Part shown: in pieces, positions 6,645 to 11,333 of the stretch
How positions within the stretch are numbered: the first letter of the stretch is position 1
Layout: each line of letters begins with the position of its first letter
Source: an uncultured Eubacteriales bacterium
Lineage (GTDB): Bacteria > Bacillota > Clostridia > Christensenellales > Borkfalkiaceae
NCBI GenBank assembly: GCA_900548285.1
Contig: URKE01000056.1
Location: 1-11,333, forward strand
Direction: 5' to 3'
DNA: 11,333 bases
Translations under genes and position numbers: made by a program
The notes under the pieces: generated by a model
Seen by the model: only the letters and a program-made list of their open reading frames with translations
The model's database searches: none
Told to the model about the DNA's origin: nothing

Positions 6645-7213
6645 AAATGGTTCAATAAGTCGATTAACGCACGTTTTCTGTGACTAATCGAGTTCTTCTC
6701 CCCGCTCGTTGCCACACCGAAAGATTTGCCGAGATCGTCCGAAATAAAGAGCGTATCATAGCCGAAACCGTTCGTCCCCTCTTCTTTCAAAGCGATTTTT
6801 CCGTGAGTTTCGCCAAGCCCTTTTATTACCTCTCCGTCCGTTTTATAAAGCGCGACGGCGCAAACGAATTTCGCGCTTCTGTCGTCTTTATCTGCAAGTT
6901 CTTTAAGGAGTTTCGCTCTGTTCGCGGCGTCGTTGCCATGCTCTCCGCTATACCTTGCCGAATAAATACCCGGAGCGCCGCCGAGCGCGTCTACGCAAAG
7001 TCCGCTGTCGTCAGCCAAAGCGTCCGCGCCGAGCGCGAGTGAAACGGCTTTCGCCTTGATAACGGCGTTCTCGAAGAACGTCGAGCCGTTTTCCTCTATA
7101 TCTTCGCAAAAGCCCGCCTCGCTCATCGGCACCACCTGGTATTTGTCTTTGAGAATATCTTTTATTTCTTTTATTTTGCCGGCATTGTTCGATGCCACGA
7201 TAAGTTTCTTCAT
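6641..7213 (-). CDS. rdgB: XTP/dITP pyrophosphatase (RdgB/HAM1 family)
   Basis: RdgB-family enzymes remove ITP, dITP and XTP from the nucleotide pool by hydrolysing them to the monophosphate. The 190-aa length is typical. Visible motifs are the substrate loop ASNNAGKIKEI (7-17), ADDSGLCVDAL with catalytic Asp69 (67-77), APGIYSARYSG (80-90), GFGYDTLF (149-156) and SISHRKRAL (175-183). The stop overlaps the start of the phosphoesterase gene by 4 nt. Upstream of the ATG there is no clear Shine-Dalgarno sequence (ACCGAAA only). A weak -10-like TATAAC lies at 7236-7231. Expression may partly depend on read-through from the CofE-like gene. Confidence 0.95.
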   Translation of the reverse strand: MKKLIVASNNAGKIKEIKDILKDKYQVVPMSEAGFCEDIEENGSTFFENAVIKAKAVSLALGADALADDSGLCVDALGGAPGIYSARYSGEHGNDAANRAKLLKELADKDDRSAKFVCAVALYKTDGEVIKGLGETHGKIALKEEGTNGFGYDTLFISDDLGKSFGVATSGEKNSISHRKRALIDLLNHL

Positions 7214-7245
7214 TTTCGGTTTTTTGTTGTGTTATAAAATATTTT

Positions 7246-7276
7246 TATGCCGCGGCGCGTTCCGCGCCGCGGCATA
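7246..7276 (-). terminator. 14-bp GC-rich hairpin between the CofE-like gene and rdgB
   Basis: TATGCCGCGGCGCG (7246-7259) and its exact reverse complement (7263-7276) enclose a 3-nt loop. It begins seven bases after the stop of the CofE-like gene. On the minus strand it is followed by AAAATATTTT rather than a clean T-run. It may be a weak terminator, an mRNA-stabilising hairpin, or a device that sets relative expression of the two flanking genes. Confidence 0.5.
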
Positions 7277-7283
7277 TCCGTAA

Positions 7284-8456
7284 TTACATAGAATAATTCT
7301 TGAAATAGTTCTGAATAAGAATAAACGGAGTACCCTTGTCGCCGCTGCCGCTCGTTAAATCCGAAAGGCTCGCGAGAAGGTCTGTTATTCTTCTCGGAGT
7401 CGTCCCCTGGCTCTTCATATTGTTCGTCAGGTCGCTCTCCTTGTGCTTTATCATATCTTTCATCGCCTCGATCGCCGCTTCGCCGTTTAAGGAAGCAAGG
7501 TCGTTATCGGCAAGATATTTAAGTTTGATTTCGTTCGGCTTTCCGTTAAGTCCGCTCGTGAACGCGGGCGAGCAAACAGGGTCGGCAAGTTCCCAGATAC
7601 CGCCGACGGGATCCTTGAACGCTCCGTCGCCGTAAACCATACACTCCACGTGCTTGCCTGTACGCTTTTTCATTTCCGCCTGAAGCGCGTCCACAAAAGC
7701 CTGCCCGTCCCTCGGGAAAAGTTTGACGCTGTTTTCGGTCGCGAGGTTGCTGCCAAGCACGCCGTAATCCGCGTTATAACCGCTTCCGTCAACGGGCGCG
7801 GTCAGAATTTCGTCAAGGCTGACGACTTTTTCCGCTCCCGAGCGAAGCAATCTCTCTTTGGTACGTTTTCTCGTGTGAATGTCGGCGTTGATAACGTATT
7901 TGGTGTGTTTGAGAATTTCACACGGGTCGTTCGCAAGAATGACTTTGCAATTACCCGTTTTTTCATAATAATCGATATAATCCACACCGGTGAAAATATG
8001 TTTTACGTCGCCGAAAGTCTTTCTGAATTCCTCGGCGGTGAAAACGTCGGAATAAGGATTGACGCCTTTTTCGTAAATCTGCTCGGGAGTTACGAAACTG
8101 TTCCCCACCTCGTCGGAAGGGTAAGAAAGTTGAACGATGAGTTTTTTAACTCCCTTGGAAATTCCTTTAAGAATCATAGAAAAACGATTTCTCGAGAAAA
8201 TCGGAAGAACAAGCCCCACGGTGTGATCGCCGAATTTTTCCGATACGTCTTTTGCAATCTGATCTACCGTGGCGTAGTTTCCCTGCGCCCTCGCCAGAAC
8301 CGCCTCCGTAACCGCGATGACGTCCTTATCCTGAATTTCGAAGCCGCCCTGCTTTGCCGCTTCCGTAACGCAATCCGCGGTTATTTTCACGAGGTCGTCG
8401 CCGTGTCTGATGATCGGCGCTCTCACGCCTCTCGATATTGTTCCCTGGTAATCCAT
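7284..8456 (-). CDS. CofE-like (F420-0:glutamate ligase fold) protein
   Basis: The 390-aa sequence matches the CofE-like family (coenzyme F420-0:L-glutamate ligase fold). The N-terminal part runs RGVRAPIIRHGDDLVKI (9-25), then DKDVIAVTEAVLARAQGNYA (43-62) and LVLPIFSRNRFSMILKGIS (82-100). Further conserved-looking parts are VINADIHTRKR (188-198), YGVLGSNLATENSVKLFP (231-248) and YGDGAFKDPVGGIWELADP (275-293). CofE adds glutamate to F420 in archaea and actinobacteria. Clostridia are not known to make F420 and no cofC, cofD or fbiC homologue is here, so the true substrate is unknown; a different amide-bond ligation is an inference. The start has AGGAGA eight bases upstream. I find no clear promoter directly upstream, only the tandem repeat. 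Confidence 0.85.
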   Translation of the reverse strand: MDYQGTISRGVRAPIIRHGDDLVKITADCVTEAAKQGGFEIQDKDVIAVTEAVLARAQGNYATVDQIAKDVSEKFGDHTVGLVLPIFSRNRFSMILKGISKGVKKLIVQLSYPSDEVGNSFVTPEQIYEKGVNPYSDVFTAEEFRKTFGDVKHIFTGVDYIDYYEKTGNCKVILANDPCEILKHTKYVINADIHTRKRTKERLLRSGAEKVVSLDEILTAPVDGSGYNADYGVLGSNLATENSVKLFPRDGQAFVDALQAEMKKRTGKHVECMVYGDGAFKDPVGGIWELADPVCSPAFTSGLNGKPNEIKLKYLADNDLASLNGEAAIEAMKDMIKHKESDLTNNMKSQGTTPRRITDLLASLSDLTSGSGDKGTPFILIQNYFKNYSM

Positions 8457-8493
8457 ATGTGTTTTCTCCTTTTTGTTTGTCGTATTTTGTGAT

Positions 8494-8570
8494 TCGCGAT
8501 GCTCGCTTTTTTAAATCGCAATGTCTTTTTTTAAATCGCGATGCTCGCTTTTTTAAATTGCGATGCTCGC
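8494..8570. repeat. Tandem repeat of 20-22-bp units, about 3.6 copies
   Basis: Units start at 8494, 8516, 8536 and 8558 (the last one partial). Each begins with the core TCGCGATGCTCGC or a variant, followed by T6-7 and AAA. The second unit is 20 bp and diverged; the first and third are 22 bp and identical. The core has a small GCGA-TGC-TCGC inverted repeat. On the plus strand each core is followed by a T-run, like a miniature terminator facing opposite to both flanking genes. It occupies most of the 133-bp gap between the CofE-like and CBM9-like genes. Confidence 0.8.
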
Positions 8571-8589
8571 CCGCGTTTCGTTTGATAAA

Positions 8590-9105
8590 TTAATCGAGTG
8601 GAACGAAAAACTGCGGCATATGAAACGTTCCGCAAAGCGTGGGATTGAGCGCGAGAAGATTTTTTTCCGGCACTCCGCCTTCCGTTTCAATCCTGTAAGC
8701 GTTAAAAACAATCTCGCCGAAGCCGTTATAACCGAGCGCGGCGAACGGAATTTTTATCTCCGCTATGTAACCGCCGTCGCGGGGCGTAACCTTCGCTTGA
8801 AGCGATTTCGTGTCAAGCAACTTCGCGTGGAGTCCGTTCTCGTTGCGGATATCCGCAAAAAAGACCGTTCCGTTGGGCGCGACTTCTATTTCGAAATACT
8901 TCCGCCTGTCACCGCAGACGCAGATGAAAATTTCTGCGACGTCGCCCCTGTAAATCGGCTCGTTGTCTTTGTCGTAAGCGGAAAAAAGTTGCGAATTTTC
9001 GCAATCGAAATTAAAATACAGACCGCCGTCGTATCTGCCGTAATCGAGAACGGTTTTAAACGGCGTTTCTTCGCCCGTGTAATTGTTTTTCAAGCACGCT
9101 TTCAT
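8590..9105 (-). CDS. CBM9-like (DOMON-related) carbohydrate-binding domain protein
   Basis: The 171-aa protein looks like a single family-9-type carbohydrate-binding beta-sandwich. Visible are LYFNFDCE (29-36), GDVAEIFICVCGDRRKYFEIE (54-74, the usual D-x-VEIFI strand), APNGTVFFADIR (76-87), GGYIAEIKIPFAALG (111-125), FNAYRIE (134-140) and the terminal FHMPQFFVPLD. Such domains often occur at the end of secreted xylanases, but this protein has no signal peptide, membrane segment or catalytic domain. It therefore probably acts in the cytoplasm. A bound sugar ligand is inferred only from the fold. The ATG is preceded in frame by TAA, so no earlier start exists. There is no Shine-Dalgarno sequence, and the promoter places transcription start at the ATG itself. 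It is divergent from the AraC-type gene. Confidence 0.75.
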   Translation of the reverse strand: MKACLKNNYTGEETPFKTVLDYGRYDGGLYFNFDCENSQLFSAYDKDNEPIYRGDVAEIFICVCGDRRKYFEIEVAPNGTVFFADIRNENGLHAKLLDTKSLQAKVTPRDGGYIAEIKIPFAALGYNGFGEIVFNAYRIETEGGVPEKNLLALNPTLCGTFHMPQFFVPLD

Positions 9106-9111
9106 ATTTTA

Positions 9112-9140
9112 ATTATATAGTTTTTGCGTACGAAAGTCAA
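9112..9140 (-). promoter_or_regulatory. Promoter of the CBM9-like gene (leaderless)
   Basis: On the minus strand, TTGACT (9140-9135), a 17-nt spacer and TATAAT (9117-9112) form a near-consensus promoter. Only six bases (TAAAAT) separate the -10 box from the ATG, so the expected +1 is the A of the start codon. The -35 box lies within a direct repeat (9131-9145). Confidence 0.75.
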
Positions 9141-9182
9141 TCGAATACGGGCGAAAGTCAATCGAAATGCAGATCGAAATGC
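9131..9182. promoter_or_regulatory. Direct repeats: candidate AraC-type operator
   Basis: The 15-bp sequence CGAAAGTCAATCGAA occurs at 9131-9145 and again, identically, at 9152-9166. The period is 21 bp, two helical turns. A further ATCGAAATGC appears at 9161-9170 and 9173-9182. AraC-family regulators classically bind two direct half-sites about 21 bp apart. The proximal copy covers the -35 box of the CBM9-like gene, and the array lies upstream of the regulator's own promoter. Confidence 0.6.
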
Positions 9183-9211
9183 CGCCCGAATAAGTTTATA
9201 CTCTTAAAACG

Positions 9212-9240
9212 TTGATTTTTGGCGAAACTGCGGGTATAAT
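9212..9240 (+). promoter_or_regulatory. Promoter of the AraC-type regulator gene
   Basis: TTGATT (9212-9217), a 17-nt spacer and perfect TATAAT (9235-9240) predict transcription from about 9247. This gives a leader of about 18 nt with AGGACGG at 9251-9257 as ribosome binding site. Confidence 0.7.
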
Positions 9241-9264
9241 AAAAACATACAGGACGGTAAAAAT

Positions 9265-10137
9265 ATGCAGGACGACATTTTCAAAAACAGCCGGACGCTC
9301 AGACGAACGATCTCGGTTCATTCGATTTTCGGTTTCGGGTTTTTTCAGGTTTCCAAAAATCAGCAAAGCCGAATCAAATATCCTGCGTTCTGCCTTGTGT
9401 TTTGCGACAAGGGCAGAATCAAAGCCGTAGCGGCGGGCAAAGAAACGGAGATAACGGAAGGAAACTGTATTTTCTTCACGCCGGACACCGAGTTTACGCT
9501 CATCGAAAAAGGCGACGGCTCGCGCGTGTTTTACGCAGTGTTCACCGTCAAAGAAAATTCAATTTCCGTTTTTTGCGGCAAGCCTGCCGGGGTTTCGAGT
9601 TTTTCAAAGGCTCTTCTTTTAAGGCTTAACAAACTCGCGCCCGAATACTTCGCTCAGAAAGGCATTTATTCCTTATCGCAACTCCCGGAAGTTAATCCGG
9701 ATGCGGGGATTTTCACCGAACAAAGTATAAGGTTGTTGCTTGAACTTTTCATCATCGAGTGCATAAAACCCGCCTATAAGTCGATTATCGCTGACGCAAG
9801 CGATAACGACACCGCCACCGAAGCGCAGAAAATCACAGCGGAAATTTACGAGTTTTTAACTGCTAAGGTTCACGAGAGAATCACGCTCGCAGACGTATCG
9901 GACGCGCTTTTCTTTTCGGAATCGTACCTCAAAAAAGCGTTCAGAAAAGAAACGGGAAAAACGATAATGGAGGCGTTTACCGAACTGAAAACAGAAGAAG
10001 CGAAAAAACTTATCGCGCTCGGGATTCCCTTCAACGAAGTCGCGGAAAGGTTATCGTTTTGCAGTAAGAATTATTTTTCAAAAGTTTTTAAGGACGTTGC
10101 GGGGGTAACACCCTCGGAATATAAAAAGTCTTTATAA
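9265..10137 (+). CDS. AraC-family transcriptional regulator
   Basis: This 290-aa DNA-binding regulator has the two-part AraC layout. The N-terminal half (about 1-110) looks like a cupin-type effector domain: RIKYPAFCLVFCDKGRIKAV (36-55), then TEITEGNCIFFTPDTEFTLI (61-80). A helical linker follows. The C-terminal domain (about 190-290) has two helix-turn-helix units. The first is ITLADVSDALFFSESYLKKA (206-225). The second is FNEVAERLSFCSKNYFSKVF (256-275), closed by the family hallmark GVTPSEYKKS. The inducer is unknown; sugar sensing is common in this family. It is transcribed away from the CBM9-like gene, with 21-bp-spaced direct repeats in between, so it probably controls that gene and perhaps itself. 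Confidence 0.93.
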   Translation: MQDDIFKNSRTLRRTISVHSIFGFGFFQVSKNQQSRIKYPAFCLVFCDKGRIKAVAAGKETEITEGNCIFFTPDTEFTLIEKGDGSRVFYAVFTVKENSISVFCGKPAGVSSFSKALLLRLNKLAPEYFAQKGIYSLSQLPEVNPDAGIFTEQSIRLLLELFIIECIKPAYKSIIADASDNDTATEAQKITAEIYEFLTAKVHERITLADVSDALFFSESYLKKAFRKETGKTIMEAFTELKTEEAKKLIALGIPFNEVAERLSFCSKNYFSKVFKDVAGVTPSEYKKSL

Positions 10138-10163
10138 CGTTAAAACTACGCCATTAAAACTAA

Positions 10164-10200
10164 GCCGCCCCCGCAAACCAAAAGAGTTTGCGGGGGCGGC
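10164..10200. terminator. 15-bp GC-rich hairpin, shared terminator candidate
   Basis: GCCGCCCCCGCAAAC (10164-10178) and its exact reverse complement (10186-10200) enclose a 7-nt loop. It follows the AraC-type gene by 26 nt and lies between converging reading frames. The plus side has no T-run; the minus side continues TTAGTTTTAATGG. It probably acts as a barrier for both directions, with uncertain efficiency. Confidence 0.6.
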
Positions 10201-10255
10201 GGCATAATTCCGAGTAAATATAAATTTTTACTATTTCGGGTTTAAAACAAAACCT

Positions 10256-10527
10256 TTATATCATAATAGAATAATAAGTTGCGGCGCAACCTACGGCGGC
10301 TATCGCTATTATATAGGATATTATCGAAAAAACAATACCGACTATAAATCCGATAAGCGCGCCCTTTCCTGCGGATTTAGCGCGAAGCGGTCTTTCGCTT
10401 TTCCATACGAGATACAAAATTAACCCGATAATCGGAAAAAGAAATCCCAGAACGGCAAAACCCGTACTCGGAGCGTCGTCAGGCGCCGTCGCGTTCTTAA
10501 CAGGAACGCCACATTTAGGACAAGCCG
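10256..10527 (-). pseudogene. Zinc-ribbon, two-TM membrane protein, 5' truncated
   Basis: The frame reads SSACPKCGVPVKNATAPDD, then STGFAVLGFLFPIIGLILYL (TM1), a basic turn VWKSERPLRAKSAGKG, and ALIGFIVGIVFSIISYIIAI (TM2), ending at TAA 10256-10258. This matches common clostridial proteins with an N-terminal zinc ribbon and a DUF4190-like membrane part. Those normally start with Met and a first CxxC; here only the second CxxC remains. No ATG, GTG or TTG start with a ribosome binding site precedes the domain, and the frame meets a stop further upstream. Immediately upstream is the antisense of the XRE remnant. I judge it a remnant; expression from a rare start codon is unlikely but not excluded. 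Confidence 0.7.
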
Positions 10528-10531
10528 ATGA

Positions 10532-10651
10532 AAATTCGTTATAAGTTTGTGGGAAACGGACCGATGCGAACCGACCTTGGGAAAATTAATCGCGTTGTCG
10601 AAGTTTTTCGGGGTTTCGATTGATTACCTCGCGGGGCTTGAAAACGACTGA
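10532..10651 (+). pseudogene. XRE (Cro/CI-type) regulator, C-terminal remnant
   Basis: The frame after a TGA at 10529-10531 reads KFVISLWETDRCEPTLGKLI then ALSKFFGVSIDYLAGLEND and ends at TGA 10649-10651. This is the last half of a helix-turn-helix XRE domain: the recognition-helix end ISLWE, the EPTLxKLI helix and the FFGVSIDYLxGL signature. The N-terminal 25-30 residues and any start codon are missing. In their place is the antisense of the zinc-ribbon remnant. It is too short to be a working regulator. Confidence 0.75.
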
Positions 10652-10682
10652 ACGAATATTGCGACCGATATCGACGAACGGA

Positions 10683-10788
10683 ATCTCTATAGATTTTTCG
10701 GCAAAACAAAACCGCCCGAAACCGCGGACTTGAAAAATCCGCAGTTCCGGACGGGCGCTTCCGATAAAAACATCTCTATAAATTTTTC
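10683..10788. repeat. 17-bp imperfect direct repeat flanking a hairpin
   Basis: ATCTCTATAGATTTTTC (10683-10699) recurs at 10772-10788 with one change (G to A). The copies are 89 bp apart and bracket the GC-rich hairpin at 10713-10757. This may be a remnant of a local duplication; no function is evident. Confidence 0.5.
10704..10757 (-). terminator. Terminator of the small minus-strand gene
   Basis: On the minus strand CGCCCG (10757-10752) pairs with CGGGCG (10718-10713), with an inner GCGGA/TCCGC stem and a few mismatches. The structure is followed by GTTTTGTTTTG (10712-10702). It begins about 43 nt after the stop of the gene at 10800-11060. Confidence 0.7.
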
Positions 10789-10799
10789 CCGGACAAAAT

Positions 10800-11060
10800 T
10801 TACCTGTCAAGATTTTCGACGACCAACTTGTCGAATTCAACGTGTTCGACGAAATCGGACGGCAGAAAATTGACGTGGTTATACTTTGCGAAATTCATTA
10901 TGTGATTGCGGATAATGAGCGGCGTGGCAACGTCGAGCGCGTAACACCCCTCGGTTATGTATTCCCCGAAATCGGCATAAGTGAATTTTTCGTCGTGAGA
11001 AGTTGTCGTCTGGGCGACTATTTTATTATCCCTGATAATTTTGAACCACAGTTTTACCAT
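10800..11060 (-). CDS. Small conserved-looking protein of unknown function
   Basis: The 86-aa product runs MVKLWFKIIRDNKIVAQTTT, ends FLPSDFVEHVEFDKLVVENLDR, and has no membrane segment or signal peptide. The middle, ATPLIIRNHIMNFAKYNHVN, and the acidic C-terminus look like short hypothetical proteins that I recall from clostridial genomes; I cannot name a domain. The frame is open further upstream to a GTG at 11093. I chose the ATG at 11060 because the -35/-10 promoter covers 11067-11095 and because the longer start has no ribosome binding site. This makes the mRNA leaderless or nearly so. It has its own promoter and terminator, so it is a single-gene unit, which supports a real gene. Confidence 0.7.
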   Translation of the reverse strand: MVKLWFKIIRDNKIVAQTTTSHDEKFTYADFGEYITEGCYALDVATPLIIRNHIMNFAKYNHVNFLPSDFVEHVEFDKLVVENLDR

Positions 11061-11066
11061 ACCGTC

Positions 11067-11095
11067 ATTGTAGCACATTTCCGAAAAAAACACAA
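11067..11095 (-). promoter_or_regulatory. Promoter of the small protein gene (leaderless)
   Basis: On the minus strand, TTGTGT (11095-11090), a 17-nt spacer and TACAAT (11072-11067) with an extended -10 TGC in front. Six bases (GACGGT) separate the -10 box from the ATG at 11060, so transcription would begin at or next to the start codon. Confidence 0.6.
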
Positions 11096-11333
11096 TGTTT
11101 TAGCGGTAGGCATTGCATTCCTTATCACTAATTACCGAAAAGGTGTCTCTTTCACCATTTTCCGCGACCGCTCGGGCGCAGTACGCCAAGTACAGCAACC
11201 CTCACGCTCGCAAAAAATCATCAAAAAATACGCTCTTTTCGGTGCGAAGCATTTTTGCGGTTGAGAAACCGACCGCATCGCGGCTCGTTTAGGCAAGGCA
11301 AACGCCCGAAGTTGTACTTGCCGTACTACGAGC
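11096..11333. other. Right-edge region without a supported gene; possible repeat element
   Basis: No recognisable gene. Imperfect inverted arms AGTACGCCAAGTACA (11180-11194) and TGTACTTGCCGTACT (11313-11327), with one mismatch, lie 118 bp apart. A minus-strand frame is open from the window edge to TAA at 11132-11134, but its product is Arg/Cys-rich and unlike any family I know. A second minus frame ends ENGERDTFSVISDKECNAYR. I have the impression that such sequence recurs between genes in gut Clostridia, which would make it a dispersed repeat; this cannot be verified here. Confidence 0.3.

Noticed and set aside
10586..10840. 84-residue minus-strand frame
   Set aside because: It runs antisense through the XRE remnant and across a terminator hairpin, matches no family, and has no ribosome binding site or promoter.
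11061..11093. Longer GTG start for the small protein
   Set aside because: It would be encoded by the promoter itself and lacks a ribosome binding site.

Overview
The window looks like chromosome of an uncultured anaerobic Firmicute of class Clostridia, probably gut-associated. This rests on a stand-alone MsmX/UgpC-type sugar-importer ATPase, a Y-family polymerase paired with a YolD-like protein, a CofE-like protein without other F420 genes, AGGAGG-type ribosome binding sites and TTGACA/TATAAT promoters. GC content is intermediate and coding density is high. There is no phage, transposase, CRISPR array or RNA gene that I can recognise.

Layout. 1-245: a 17-bp perfect inverted repeat and the terminator of the ATPase gene. 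246-1586 (-): ABC importer ATPase. 1587-1780: divergent promoters. 1781-2695 (+): a carbamoyltransferase-fold protein with altered catalytic motifs. 2769-4726 (-): Y-family DNA polymerase followed by a YolD-like gene, joined by a 4-nt overlap. 4800-5876 (-): mnmA with a 109-nt structured leader. 6165-7213 (-): rdgB and a YfcE-type phosphoesterase, also overlapping by 4 nt. 7284-8456 (-): CofE-like protein. 8494-8570: short tandem repeat. 8590-9105 (-) and 9265-10137 (+): a CBM9-like protein and a divergent AraC-type regulator, with 21-bp-spaced direct repeats between them. 10256-10651: two gene remnants lying head to head, a zinc-ribbon membrane protein (-) and an XRE-type regulator (+), both lacking their 5' ends. 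10800-11060 (-): a small conserved-looking protein. 11061-11333: its promoter, then sequence without a supported gene.

How the parts fit. Several genes are housekeeping: tRNA thiolation (mnmA), nucleotide-pool cleaning (rdgB), lesion bypass (polymerase plus YolD) and sugar-uptake energy (ATPase). The CBM9-like/AraC pair reads as a self-contained regulatory unit in which the regulator probably acts at the repeats covering the -35 box of its neighbour. Points most worth a second look are the degenerate carbamoyltransferase, the AraC operator candidate, two promoters placed so that their mRNAs would be leaderless, and the double-truncation scar near 10530. I see no complete new multi-gene system.
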